Shown here: in pieces, positions 1-8,138 of the stretch
How positions within the stretch are numbered: the first letter of the stretch is position 1
Layout: the number at the start of each line of letters is the position of its first letter
Notes under the pieces: model-generated
What the model saw: only the letters and a program-made list of their open reading frames with translations
Told to the model about the DNA's origin: nothing
Databases searched by the model: none
Source: an uncultured beta proteobacterium
GTDB taxonomy: Bacteria; Pseudomonadota; Gammaproteobacteria; Burkholderiales; Burkholderiaceae_C
Assembly: GCA_903844215.1 (NCBI GenBank)
Contig: CAIMSP010000170.1
Span: 1 to 35,813 of the forward strand
DNA: 35,813 nucleotides
Direction of reading: 5' to 3'
Program-made: the position numbers and the translations under genes

Positions 1-135
1 GAGGGCCTGAACAACAAGGTCAAAGTGACCATGAGAAAATCCTACGGCTTTCGGACCTTCAGAATCACCGAACTCGCCCTATATCACGTGCTTGGCAAGC
101 TTCCTGAGCCCGAACTCACCCACAGGTTCTACTGA
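1..135 (+). CDS. ISL3-family transposase, C-terminal fragment
   Basis: Frame 1 is open from the first base and ends at TGA 133-135, giving the last 44 residues of a protein that begins outside the window. It starts EGLNNKVKV and continues with RKSYGFRTFR, which matches the conserved C-terminal block around the last catalytic Glu of DDE transposases of the ISL3 (IS204/IS1001/IS1096/IS1165) group. The segment is too short to name the element. It has the same orientation as the transposase start at the right edge of the window, so both could be parts of one repeated element. Family assignment rests on recognising the motif, not on a search. Confidence 0.8.
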   Translation, partial: EGLNNKVKVTMRKSYGFRTFRITELALYHVLGKLPEPELTHRFY

Positions 136-167
136 CGAAGCCGATAAATCAACTTCTTCCGACACCC
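136..167 (+). mobile_element. Probable right end of the left ISL3-type element
   Basis: These 32 bp separate the transposase stop from the 3' end of the neighbouring methyltransferase gene, so the element must end about here. Read on the minus strand inward from 167 the sequence begins GGGTGTCGGAAGAAG, which has the general look of an ISL3 terminal repeat. The partner repeat would lie outside the window, so the exact edge and any target duplication cannot be confirmed. Confidence 0.45.
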
Positions 168-1403
168 TCAAGGGTACATGTAAGCGCGCGACCATGGGAG
201 TGGATTGAGTGCCTCGTTCGCGCCAGACTTGCACGCAAGCACCTGATAAACCGAGACCCAATTTTGGGAAAATGCGTACGCACCGCCGGCGAGATAGATG
301 CGCCAGACGCGATACGTGGTTTCATCCACCAGACCGCGAATGACTTCACCTTGGGCTTCGTAATTTTCGGCCCAAAGGTTCAGCGTTCGCGCATAGTGGC
401 GCCGCAGGCACTCCACATCCAGCGCCTCCAGGCCGGCGCTCTGCATGTCCCGAAGTGCCAGGCTGATGTGCGGCAACTCACCCTGCGGAAAGACGTACTT
501 GTCGATGAAATTGGCGGCGCCAAGAGGCGCATTGCCGCTGCCCGGATCGGTCGAGGTGATGCCGTGGTTCAACACCAGGCCCCCTTCTTTGAGCAGTGAA
601 TTCACCTTGGAAAAATAGTCCGGCAAATGGTTCAATCCCACATGTTCGAACATGCCAATGGAGGTGATCTTGTCAAAGCCCGCAGCGCTTGGATCGAGGT
701 CACGATAGTCTTGCAGTCGAATCTCCACCTGGTCGCACAGGCCCGCTTGTGCGACACGCTCTCGCGCCAGATCGTATTGATTTTTTGACAGCGTCACGCC
801 CACCGCCTGCGCGCCAAACTTCTGCGCCGCTCGCATCACCAGCGCGCCCCAGCCGCAGCCGATATCGAGCAGGCGATCACCCGGTTTGAGCATGATCTTG
901 GTCAGCACATGGTCCAGTTTCGCGCACTGTGCCTGCTCCAGGGTCTCGCCCCCGCTCGGGAAATAGGCGCAGGAATAGACCATGGACGGATCAAGCCAGA
1001 CTTGATAGAAGGCATTGGACACATCGTAGTGGTGCTCGATGGCTTTGGCGTCTTTGACACGGTCGTGCTGCTTGGGACTGAACAAGCGGCCCAACTTGGC
1101 GTTCAAGGGCAGCGCCGTCTGTGCCAGCTCGGATGCGGCATCGACAATGTCTTGTGCCCTGCCGACAACATCGAAGTGGCCGTTGACGTAGCCTTCAGCC
1201 AAGTTGTCCAGACTCGGGGGAATGAAATAGCGCAACGCGCCCGGCCCCGGCAGGCTGACCGTGACCTGCGGGTTGGGTCCGAGGTCATGCTCCAGACCAT
1301 TCCACAAGGCCAGGCGAAGTGGCACCTCCGCCTTGAAACGCAAGCCACCCAGGAGTCGGCCCAGCAGCGGTTCGTGCGCTCGATTGGCAACCGCGACGTC
1401 CAT
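168..1403 (-). CDS. cfa: Cyclopropane-fatty-acyl-phospholipid synthase-like methyltransferase
   Basis: This predicted 411-residue enzyme would transfer a methylene group from S-adenosylmethionine to unsaturated acyl chains of membrane phospholipids, a typical stress or stationary-phase change. Visible family features are the AIEHHYDVSN segment (121-130), the SMVYSCAYF segment (140-148) and the SAM-binding motif LLDIGCGWGAL (178-188). The ATG at 1403 is preferred because GGGAG lies 6-7 nt upstream; an in-frame ATG at 1451 would add 16 residues. An FNR-type promoter lies upstream (1500-1540). The gene runs into the left IS: its stop codon at 168-170 is immediately next to the inferred IS end, so the last residue or two may have been altered by the insertion. 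The rest of the C-terminus (PWSRAYMY) looks native. Confidence 0.88.
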   Translation of the reverse strand: MDVAVANRAHEPLLGRLLGGLRFKAEVPLRLALWNGLEHDLGPNPQVTVSLPGPGALRYFIPPSLDNLAEGYVNGHFDVVGRAQDIVDAASELAQTALPLNAKLGRLFSPKQHDRVKDAKAIEHHYDVSNAFYQVWLDPSMVYSCAYFPSGGETLEQAQCAKLDHVLTKIMLKPGDRLLDIGCGWGALVMRAAQKFGAQAVGVTLSKNQYDLARERVAQAGLCDQVEIRLQDYRDLDPSAAGFDKITSIGMFEHVGLNHLPDYFSKVNSLLKEGGLVLNHGITSTDPGSGNAPLGAANFIDKYVFPQGELPHISLALRDMQSAGLEALDVECLRRHYARTLNLWAENYEAQGEVIRGLVDETTYRVWRIYLAGGAYAFSQNWVSVYQVLACKSGANEALNPLPWSRAYMYP

Positions 1404-1499
1404 CAGCGGCTCCCGATTGAAAGTCCGACAACGACCAGATGCGTGTTCCATCTCTTGCGCTTCATGCTGCTTCCTTGTACAAATGAACTGAAGGACTGC

Positions 1500-1540
1500 A
1501 TGCTATGGAGCGCGCTTACGCAACGGTTGCGATATATCAA
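1500..1540 (-). promoter_or_regulatory. FNR-type promoter for the cfa-like gene
   Basis: Read toward the gene, the box is TTGATATATCGCAA (1527-1540) and a -10 hexamer TAGCAT lies at 1500-1505. The box centre to the first base of the -10 is 28.5 bp, the class II spacing (box near -41) seen at all the other promoters of this kind in the window. The transcript would start near 1493. No -10 is found at the matching distance on the other side, so the small gene at 1606 is probably not driven from this box. Confidence 0.6.
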
Positions 1541-1605
1541 TTGAACAGCGTGCACGGCACGTCGCCTTGGCCTTGCGAAACTCTGCCTTGTGCATGGGAG
1601 AATTC

Positions 1606-1899
1606 ATGAAAGCGACAGCCAGAGCCCCGGCGACCACCTCCCCGCGTGCCAAGACCCGGCCCGCAGCACGCCCATCGAAGCGCAAGCAGCGTGCGCCACC
1701 CATGGTGGAAGACGAGGCGGCGCAAGAAGATGGCCCGGACCGAGCAATGACGGACATCGAAACCGAGGAGGAGCGCATCGCCGACTCGATCGAGACCTTG
1801 CCAGAAATGGAACGGGCCATCGGCATGGCGGATTGGATCGACCCGCAAACTGGCGAACCTGCCGAGGGCCACTCGCCACCCCATCTGGAAGAAGAGTGA
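1606..1899 (+). CDS. Small hypothetical acidic protein
   Basis: The 97-residue product is not recognised. It has a basic, Ala/Pro/Arg/Lys-rich first third (residues 1-32) and a strongly acidic remainder with ETEEERIADSIE (52-63) and ending HLEEE, so it is likely soluble and partly disordered. The ATG at 1606 is chosen because GGGAG (1596-1600) sits five bases before it; an in-frame ATG at 1567 has no comparable site. It is divergent from cfa and convergent with fadD. GC-rich third positions are consistent with coding, but no domain supports a function. Confidence 0.55.
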   Translation: MKATARAPATTSPRAKTRPAARPSKRKQRAPPMVEDEAAQEDGPDRAMTDIETEEERIADSIETLPEMERAIGMADWIDPQTGEPAEGHSPPHLEEE

Positions 1900-1904
1900 T
1901 CAGC

Positions 1905-1928
1905 CCGTGGCCTGGTGCCAGGCCACGG
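1905..1928. terminator. Strong hairpin between convergent genes
   Basis: A perfect 11-bp inverted repeat, CCGTGGCCTGG then TG then CCAGGCCACGG, lies between the ends of the small acidic gene and fadD. It is well placed to terminate both transcripts, but there is no T-run on either side, so this is a hairpin of probable rather than proven terminator function. Confidence 0.5.
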
Positions 1929-1974
1929 CCACCAGCGGCGCGTTGGGTGCTGGTTCTGCGCCCGCAACGCGCTG

Positions 1975-3663
1975 CTACTTGGCTGCGACCGAGGCGGAAT
2001 CGTCACGCAATTGACGACGCAAGATCTTTCCCAAGTTGGACTTTGGCAGGGGCTCATTGCGAAACTCGATCACCTTGGGCAATTTGTAGTCGGTCAGGTG
2101 CTTGCGGCAATGGGCGATCAAAGCCTGCTCCGTCAGTGCCGGATCGGCCCTGACGACAATGATCTTCACGACCTCGCCCGAACGTTCATCCGGCGCGCCG
2201 ATGGCCGCCACCTCACCCACCCCGGGATGCAGCGCCACAACGTCTTCAATCTGATTTGGAAAGACCTTGAAGCCAGAAACAATGATCATGTCTTTCTTGC
2301 GGTCCGTGATCTTGAAATAGCCGCGTTCGTCCATGAAGCCCATGTCGCCGGTGCGCAGCCAACCGTCGCGGGTAAAAACCTTGTTGGTCTCATCGGGGCG
2401 ATTCCAGTAACCCTGCATCACTTGAGGTCCTCTGATGCCAATCTCTCCAACCTCGCCAACCAAGAGTTCGTTGCCGTCATCATCCAGAATGGTTGCCAGC
2501 GTTGAAGGAAAGGGCATGCCAATGGTGCCGGTCCAGTCTTCAATGTTCAAGGGGTTGGAAATCACCCCGGGAGAGGTTTCGGTCAACCCATAGGATTCGA
2601 TGATGGGAACACCCGTGGCTTTCTTCCAGCGCTCGGCCACGACCCGCTGCACGGCCATGCCGCCGGCGACGGCGACCTTGAGCTTGCTGGTATCCACCTC
2701 GGAAAATTGGGGCGCATCGAGAAGTGCCCGGTACAAGGTATTGACACCAATGATGGCGGTGAATGGGTACGTCTTTAGATCGTGGATAAATGCGGGCATG
2801 TCCCTGGGGTTGGTGATCAGAATACTGTGTGCGCCGATCTTCAAAAAGACCAAGCTGGACGTCAACGCGAACACATGATAAAGCGGTAGGGGACAGATCA
2901 AGGTCTCCTTGCCGTCGAGCAAATCATGCGCGATCCACGCGCCCACCTGCTGAACGTTGGCCACCAAATTGCCATGCGTCAGCACGGCGCCTTTGGCCAC
3001 GCCCGTGGTGCCGCCCGTGTACTGCAGGAACGCGATATCGTCGTGCTTGAGCGGGACGTCCTCCAGGGTCAGTGCACGCCCCTCACGCAAGGCCGCGTTG
3101 AATTCGGTCGCACTGGCGATTTTCCACTGCGGCACCATGCGCTTGACGTACTTGACGACAGTGTTCGTGAGTACTTCTTTGACCAATCCAAACAAGTCGC
3201 CGACCTCGGTCGTGAGGACGATCAGTTCCATCTTCGGATTTCGCTCCAGCACCTCCTGCAAGGTATGGGCAAAATTCTCCAGCACCAAGATCGCCACGGC
3301 CCCTGAATCCTTCAGTTGGTGTTCCAACTCGGGCGCGGTGTACTGCGGGTTGACATTCACCACCACCAGACCGGCTCGAAGTACGCCAAACAGCGCCACC
3401 GGATACTGCAGCAGGTTGGGCATCATGAGGGCCACTCGCTCACCCCGCGCCAGCCCCAGCGTCTGCTGCAGGTAAGCCGCGAAGTCGCGGCTCAGCCGAT
3501 CCAGCTCAGAGTAGCTGATCGAAGCGCCCATGTTGGTGAAAGCGGGAAGGTCCGCGAAACGATCACAACTGCTGCGCAGCACCTGCGCGAGCGAGGAAAA
3601 CGCGTGTACATCAATCTCGCCCGGTATGTCTCGCGGGTAATGACTCAGCCAGATATTTTCCAT
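1975..3663 (-). CDS. fadD: Long-chain fatty acid--CoA ligase
   Basis: The 562-residue product matches the usual FadD length (about 560) and would activate fatty acids with ATP and CoA through an acyl-adenylate. Visible motifs of the adenylate-forming superfamily are YTGGTTGVAKG (215-225), YGLTETSPG, the hinge region TGDMGFMDERGYFKITDRKK and a C-terminal PKSNLGKILRR with the catalytic lysine. The ATG at 3663 (MENIW) is chosen over upstream ATGs because AGGGAG lies about 8 nt before it and the protein then aligns with the family N-terminus. It shares a divergent control region holding one FNR-type box with the nitroreductase gene. Substrate chain length cannot be told from the sequence. Confidence 0.93.
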   Translation of the reverse strand: MENIWLSHYPRDIPGEIDVHAFSSLAQVLRSSCDRFADLPAFTNMGASISYSELDRLSRDFAAYLQQTLGLARGERVALMMPNLLQYPVALFGVLRAGLVVVNVNPQYTAPELEHQLKDSGAVAILVLENFAHTLQEVLERNPKMELIVLTTEVGDLFGLVKEVLTNTVVKYVKRMVPQWKIASATEFNAALREGRALTLEDVPLKHDDIAFLQYTGGTTGVAKGAVLTHGNLVANVQQVGAWIAHDLLDGKETLICPLPLYHVFALTSSLVFLKIGAHSILITNPRDMPAFIHDLKTYPFTAIIGVNTLYRALLDAPQFSEVDTSKLKVAVAGGMAVQRVVAERWKKATGVPIIESYGLTETSPGVISNPLNIEDWTGTIGMPFPSTLATILDDDGNELLVGEVGEIGIRGPQVMQGYWNRPDETNKVFTRDGWLRTGDMGFMDERGYFKITDRKKDMIIVSGFKVFPNQIEDVVALHPGVGEVAAIGAPDERSGEVVKIIVVRADPALTEQALIAHCRKHLTDYKLPKVIEFRNEPLPKSNLGKILRRQLRDDSASVAAK

Positions 3664-3770
3664 GGTGATGCTCCCTCGTCTGACGTTGATGACGCACGGT
3701 GGCAACCAGACCCGCGCAAAGCATCGCCGCATTCCACTCAGCGCTTTGCGCACCCACCCCATCGATACCG

Positions 3771-3811
3771 AGTATCTGGTCATTCTGACTCGCGGTATTG
3801 AGATAGATCAA
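3771..3811 (-). promoter_or_regulatory. FNR-type promoter toward fadD
   Basis: Read toward fadD the box is TTGATCTATCTCAA (3798-3811), with a -10 GATACT at 3771-3776 at the standard 28.5-bp distance. This orientation fits the window's directional consensus better than the opposite one. The leader to the fadD ATG would be about 100 nt. The same box also serves the plus-strand promoter. Confidence 0.55.
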
Positions 3812-3838
3812 CGCACCTAGCGGGACGCTTCCTAGACT
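3798..3838 (+). promoter_or_regulatory. FNR-type promoter toward the nitroreductase operon
   Basis: The same 14-bp box read on the plus strand is TTGAGATAGATCAA. A -10 TAGACT lies at 3833-3838, again 28.5 bp from the box centre, putting the start of transcription near 3845 and a leader of about 60 nt before the ATG at 3907. Confidence 0.55.
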
Positions 3839-3906
3839 TTGCGAGTCGTTTCCTTGTGGTCGAAATGGCACCCGTGGAAGCAGACCTTATTCACTGGAGA
3901 GACCCT

Positions 3907-4540
3907 ATGAACACCCTCACCAAGATGGCACTGGGCTTGATCGGACAACTCAAGGCCAAGCCGCCCGCTGGCACTGCGACGCACACCACACCGCTGCCGC
4001 CAGCCAATACCTCCGGGGGCCTGCCTCTGATGCAAGCACTGGCACTGCGTCAGTCACAGCGTGAGTTTGATCCCGCGCCACTGGCCGAACAGACACTGTC
4101 CGACCTGCTGTGGGCCGCTGCAGGAATCAACCGACCGGAACTGGGTGGCCGCACCAGCCCGAGCGCGATGAATGCCCAGGAAATCGACGTCTTTGCGGCG
4201 TTTCCCGAAGGCCTGTACCGCTACGTTCCACAAACTCACGCGCTGCAACTGGTGAGTGCCACCGACGTTCGCCGAGTCACCGGCTACCAGGACTTTGTCG
4301 ACAACGCACCCATGGACCTGGTGTACGTCGCCGACCATTCGCGCATGAAACTGGTGCCTGCCGCTCAACGCGAGTCCTACGCCTGCGTGGCCGCTGGCGC
4401 CATGGCGCAGAACGTCTACCTCTACGCCGCCTGCTCGGGCCTGGATTGACCGCGCGGCTTTGGCGCAAGCCATGGGCTTGACGTCCGACCAGCAGGTCTT
4501 GCTGGCTCAGACCATCGGCCGACCCAAGACCCCGTCGTGA
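3907..4540 (+). pseudogene. Nitroreductase-family protein, frameshifted near the C-terminus
   Basis: The intact frame (3907-4449) encodes 180 residues of a SagB/nitroreductase-type flavoprotein fold: RQSQREFDPAPL, SPSAMNAQEIDVF and AGAMAQNVYLYA are recognisable. GGAGAG precedes the ATG. The frame stops at TGA 4447-4449 just after CSGLD, but the adjacent +1 frame continues with family-like sequence (WIDRAALAQAMGL, then VLLAQTIGRPK) to TGA 4538-4540, overlapping the next gene's start. The residues normally joining these parts (of the type GLATVVRAWIDR) are missing, so a short non-triplet deletion is likely. The truncated protein might still fold, but it lacks about 30 conserved terminal residues. 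A sequencing error is the alternative explanation. Confidence 0.75.
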
Positions 4541-5913
4541 CCCCGGTTTTTGATCCCGTTCGACTCGGTGCGGTGACACTGGATTTGCTGGCCATCGGGG
4601 CAGGTGCGCCCGATGCCGTGCTGGCGCGCCAGCGTCTGCGGCTGGGCCGCCTGGTCGCGGCGGCCCGACAGGGTTCGAGCCTGTACCGAGAGCGCTTCAA
4701 GGGGATGTCTTCCACCGATGCCCGACTGAGCTCTTTCCCGATCGTCGGCAAGCAAGAGTTGATGCAGCGCTTTGACGAATGGGTCACCGATCCCGAATTG
4801 GATCTGCCGCGCTTGCGCGCCTTCACCGCCGACCCCAAGCGCAGCGCCGAGCCTTATCTGGGTAAATACGTGGTCTGGGAAAGTTCGGGCAGCAGTGGCC
4901 AGCCAGGAATCTTTGTGCAGGATGCCGCGGCCATGGCCACGTACGACGCGCTCGAGGCGTTTCGGCGCTGCACGCCGGATGCGCCTCGACTGGTCGGGCG
5001 CATCGCCTTTGTCGGCGTCACCAGCGGGCATTTCGCCAGCTATGTGTCGGTGCAGCGCCTGCGCCAACTCAGTCACTGGATGGCCTCGGCCATCCAGTGC
5101 TTTTCCATCTTGCAGCCGACCGGTGCGTTGGTGGACCAACTGAATGCCTTTGCACCCACCTGCCTTGCCACGTATCCCACGGTGGCCGCCTTGCTGGCGC
5201 AAGAGGCGCTGTGCGGCGCCCTGCAGATCGCGCCGCAGGAGGTGCTGACCGGTGGCGAAACATTGGCACCGGGGGTTCGGCAAGTGCTGGTCCAGGCCTG
5301 GGGTGCAACCGTGCGCAACAGTTATGGGGCTTCGGAGTTCCTGAGCATGGCCTGGGAATGCCAGCAAGGGCAACTGCACCTGAACGCCGACTGGGTCATT
5401 CTGGAGCCCGTCGATGAAAAGATGCGGCCGCTTCCTGTGGGACAAGCTTCGCACTCCACGCTCCTGACGAACCTGGCCAACACGGTTCAGCCGCTGATCC
5501 GCTATGACCTGGGGGACCAACTGAGCTTTGGCGCCAAGCTGTGCAGCTGTGGCTCCAAGCTGCCGGTGATCGAGGTCGAAGGCCGGCGCGACGACCAGCT
5601 GACAATGCAGGCGAACAACGGCAGGATGGTGACGCTGTTGCCGCTGGCGCTGACCACGGTGCTGGAGGATCGCGCGGCCGTCTTTGATTTTCAGCTGCGT
5701 CAGCGCAATCTGCACACCCTGGAATTGCATTTGCCTCTGGGAGGTGCAGCGGGTGCAGCGGCGCTGAAGCGAGGTCGCCAGGTGTTGTTGGATTTCGCGC
5801 GGGTGCAAGGTCTGGATTCGCTTCGCATCGTCACCAAGGCGGGAGCCACGCTGCCGCGCGGGCGCAGTGGCAAGGTGCAGCGCGTGGTCGCCTGCCCAGC
5901 CTCAGGCCATTGA
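4537..5913 (+). CDS. PaaK-like adenylate-forming enzyme
   Basis: The 458-residue protein belongs to the phenylacetate-CoA ligase/coenzyme F390 synthetase branch of adenylate-forming enzymes. It has the phosphate-binding motif SSGSSGQPG (116-124), the A5-type NSYGASE, the A7-type IRYDLGD and a C-terminal LPRGRSGKVQR that should carry the catalytic lysine. Cysteines in KLCSCGSKLP are typical of this branch. It starts at GTG 4537, overlapping the end of the frameshifted nitroreductase by 4 bp, which implies translational coupling and a shared FNR-type promoter. Substrate is unknown; with an ACP and an acyl-CoA synthetase nearby, loading of an aryl or acyl group onto CoA or ACP is possible, but this is inference. 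Confidence 0.82.
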   Translation: MTPVFDPVRLGAVTLDLLAIGAGAPDAVLARQRLRLGRLVAAARQGSSLYRERFKGMSSTDARLSSFPIVGKQELMQRFDEWVTDPELDLPRLRAFTADPKRSAEPYLGKYVVWESSGSSGQPGIFVQDAAAMATYDALEAFRRCTPDAPRLVGRIAFVGVTSGHFASYVSVQRLRQLSHWMASAIQCFSILQPTGALVDQLNAFAPTCLATYPTVAALLAQEALCGALQIAPQEVLTGGETLAPGVRQVLVQAWGATVRNSYGASEFLSMAWECQQGQLHLNADWVILEPVDEKMRPLPVGQASHSTLLTNLANTVQPLIRYDLGDQLSFGAKLCSCGSKLPVIEVEGRRDDQLTMQANNGRMVTLLPLALTTVLEDRAAVFDFQLRQRNLHTLELHLPLGGAAGAAALKRGRQVLLDFARVQGLDSLRIVTKAGATLPRGRSGKVQRVVACPASGH

Positions 5914-5930
5914 CCACGGACCGCCAGAAC

Positions 5931-5952
5931 GCAGGCAGGCAGGCAGGCAGGC
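5931..5952. repeat. GCAG tetranucleotide tandem repeat
   Basis: Five and a half perfect copies of GCAG lie in the 50-bp gap between the convergent ends of the PaaK-like gene and the membrane-protein gene. Slippage here would change the spacing between the 3' ends but would not alter either reading frame. Confidence 0.9.
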
Positions 5953-5963
5953 GATGGCCGGTT

Positions 5964-6566
5964 TCACTTGCCGACCGGGGGTTGCTGCGCGCCGAGTCCG
6001 ACGCGATACGCTTCGAGCTTCGCCTCGTAATTTTCGGCCTCACCGTAGTCTAGGAAGCGCTCATAACGAGCATGCGTGGCAAGCACTTTTCGGGCATGCT
6101 TGATCGGGCAAAAATACTCTTCCGTTCTACCCACAATCTCTGTCACGTAGGCCATCAAGCCGTTGCCGTAAGCGCAGTAGGCGCAGTGAAATTTCTCGAT
6201 GAAATTCAAGTAACCGAGTTGCTCCCGGTCAAACACCATGTAGTCGCCGCGTCGAACTTTGGTGATGCCGTAAATCGGGAAGCACGTAGCCTGATAAAAG
6301 CTCACACAGAGGTCGAGAATGAGCATCGGCAGAATCATGCTGTAGATGATCGGGCCGGTGATCAGGTTCTGCGGGCGGTAGGTCACCAGCCAATGGACAA
6401 AACCCGTCTTGAGCCGCAAGTGGGTCTGCCGCACGGATTCTTCGAACTCGACTTTCTTTCCCTTGACCCGGTAAAGCAGCGTCGCTTCCTGTTCCAGCAC
6501 GGCCTTGCGCAGATCTGCTTCCAGGGCGTCCATCTGATCGAGCAATTGGCGAATGCGGTCGTTCAT
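5964..6566 (-). CDS. Hypothetical membrane-associated protein with Cys/His motif
   Basis: The 200-residue protein is not assigned to a named family. Residues 1-35 are charged and helical (possible coiled coil), 68-100 are a hydrophobic stretch (LITGPIIYSMILPMLILDL and on) able to form one or two membrane segments, and the C-terminal half carries HCAYCAYGNG (127-136) and CPIKH (153-157). The four positions C128, C131, C153 and H157 could form a metal or Fe-S site. The ATG at 6566 is preferred over an upstream ATG at 6671 because the longer form would run back into the ACP gene; only a weak GGA lies before it. It is the last gene of the BON-acs-E1-E2-ACP operon, 70 bp after the ACP. Confidence 0.72.
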   Translation of the reverse strand: MNDRIRQLLDQMDALEADLRKAVLEQEATLLYRVKGKKVEFEESVRQTHLRLKTGFVHWLVTYRPQNLITGPIIYSMILPMLILDLCVSFYQATCFPIYGITKVRRGDYMVFDREQLGYLNFIEKFHCAYCAYGNGLMAYVTEIVGRTEEYFCPIKHARKVLATHARYERFLDYGEAENYEAKLEAYRVGLGAQQPPVGK

Positions 6567-6636
6567 GGGAAATCCAATTCGAACATCGTTGCGATCACAG
6601 CCTGGGCCAAGCTGACGCTCGTCCCTTGAACCCGGC

Positions 6637-6888
6637 TCAAACCAGCTTGCTCTGCAAGTAGTCCACCACATCGTCGAGGCAAACCAGGCGCGCGTAGTCG
6701 GCTTCGGGGATGTTCACCCCGAACCGATTGTGCAGGCTGATCAGGAAATTGAGCCAGTCCATGGAGTCCAGATCCACCTGGTTGCGCAACGGGCGCCCCG
6801 GCTGCAGCGCGTCGGCATCCACTTCCGGCGCAATGGAACGCAGCATCGAGACGACCGTCTGCAGCAGCGTTTGTCGATCCATCGTCAT
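6637..6888 (-). CDS. Acyl carrier protein
   Basis: The 83-residue acidic protein has the ACP signature VDLDSMDWLNFL, with Ser42 as the expected 4'-phosphopantetheine site (DSM instead of the usual DSL), and the amphipathic helices VSMLRSIAPEV and LDDVVDYLQSKL. AGGGGA lies 6-7 nt before the ATG at 6888. The start overlaps the stop of the E2 gene by 4 bp (ATGA), so it is translationally coupled to a 2-oxo acid dehydrogenase. It is not in a fatty acid synthesis (fab) context, so a specialised carrier role is likely; its partner enzyme is unknown. Confidence 0.88.
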   Translation of the reverse strand: MTMDRQTLLQTVVSMLRSIAPEVDADALQPGRPLRNQVDLDSMDWLNFLISLHNRFGVNIPEADYARLVCLDDVVDYLQSKLV

Positions 6889-8138
6889 GTCGAGTCCCCT
6901 TGATTGAATGGCGGCGCGGCGCCCGCAGCGGCCAAGCGCTGCGGGTGCTGCAGCACTTCGCGCAGTTCGACCAGGAACAGCGCCCCGCGATGCCCATCGG
7001 AGACGCGATGATCGGCCGCCAAGCTGGCGCACACCACAGGGCGCACACACAACTCGCCGTCTTCAACCCAGGGGCGCGGGGCGATGCTGCCAAAGCCCAC
7101 CAGCGCCACCTGCGGCGGATAGATCACGCCGAACACCGCTTGCGCGCTTTGCTCGCCCAGATTCGTGACCGTGATGGTCGGGTCCGACATCTCCGAGCTG
7201 CGCAGCGAACCGGCGCGTGCGCGTCTGACCAAATCAGCCAGCTCGCGCATCAGTTGCTCCAGCGACTTGGCGCCGACGTCGTGCAGGGCCGGCGCCACCA
7301 GCCCGCCGCCGCGCAAGGAAATGGCCACGCCCGCATGCACCGGCGCGGCGGCTTGAAAGGCGGCATCACGGAAAAATCCATTGAGCTCGGGTGTGCGCTG
7401 CAGAGCCAGCGCCACCGACTTGAGCAGCAGCACGGCGGGCAGAATGCGTTCGGTGATGGGCAAGCCCTGGTTGCGCTGTTGCAGCCAGGCCAAGGCGCTG
7501 GCCATCGGAATCGTTTCGCTCAGATAGTAGTGCGGAATCTCGCGCTTGGAGCGGCTCATGGCGGCGGCAATCGCCTTGCGCATTTCCTTCTGACGCTCGA
7601 GCGCGGCGCCCGCAACGGCAGTCGCGGCCTCGGCGCCGACGACGGCGGCTTCAGAGACGGTACGCCGACCGGCCGCCGCCTCCACATCGGACTGCGTCAC
7701 CGATCCTTGCGCGCCGGTTCCGCGCACGCCGTCGGCATCGATGCCGAGCGCCTTGGCCCGCCGGCGCGCTGCCGGCGTCACCGCTTGGCGCGCTGCCGGC
7801 GCCAGCTGCTGGGTCACGTGCAGTCCAGTGGGCTCGGGTACGGCAACGGGTCTGGGCTCGGACGGCCTCGCAGGCGCCAACGCGGGGCTCGACACGGCGT
7901 CCCCTGGCTCCAACAAGGTCGCCAGCACCGTACCCACCGGGACCTTCTCGCCGGGCTGAACCAGCAGTTCGGCCACCACACCGTCATGCCAGATCTCCAC
8001 ATCGACGGCGGCCTTGGACGTATCCACCACGGCCACGACCTGGCCCCGTTTGACGCTGTCCCCCGGCTTCACCTGCCAAGTCAAGAGCGTGCCCTCATCC
8101 ATGTCGGCACCGAGTGAAGGCAACTCGAAACGGATCAT
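6885..8138 (-). CDS. Dihydrolipoamide acyltransferase (E2) of a 2-oxo acid dehydrogenase
   Basis: The 417-residue protein has the three standard parts in order: one lipoyl domain (1-80) with the lipoylation site DTSKAAVD (Lys42), a peripheral-subunit-binding domain ([14 protein letters not shown], then [13 protein letters not shown]), and a catalytic acyltransferase domain ending in DHRVSDG with His377 and Asp381. Ala/Pro-rich linkers separate them. It would accept an acyl group from E1 on the lipoyl arm and pass it to CoA. The ATG at 8138 overlaps the E1-beta stop by 4 bp. No lipoamide dehydrogenase (E3) is present in the window, so one must be borrowed from elsewhere. Whether the substrate is pyruvate, acetoin or a branched-chain oxo acid cannot be read from the sequence. 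Confidence 0.92.
   Translation of the reverse strand: MIRFELPSLGADMDEGTLLTWQVKPGDSVKRGQVVAVVDTSKAAVDVEIWHDGVVAELLVQPGEKVPVGTVLATLLEPGDAVSSPALAPARPSEPRPVAVPEPTGLHVTQQLAPAARQAVTPAARRRAKALGIDADGVRGTGAQGSVTQSDVEAAAGRRTVSEAAVVGAEAATAVAGAALERQKEMRKAIAAAMSRSKREIPHYYLSETIPMASALAWLQQRNQGLPITERILPAVLLLKSVALALQRTPELNGFFRDAAFQAAAPVHAGVAISLRGGGLVAPALHDVGAKSLEQLMRELADLVRRARAGSLRSSEMSDPTITVTNLGEQSAQAVFGVIYPPQVALVGFGSIAPRPWVEDGELCVRPVVCASLAADHRVSDGHRGALFLVELREVLQHPQRLAAAGAAPPFNQGDST

Noticed and set aside
909-1544. Long plus-strand open frames opposite the cfa-like gene and similar long frames opposite other genes, such as 4507-5808 minus and 17154-18443 plus
   Set aside because: They lie antisense to well-supported genes, lack recognisable domains and are expected in GC-rich DNA.
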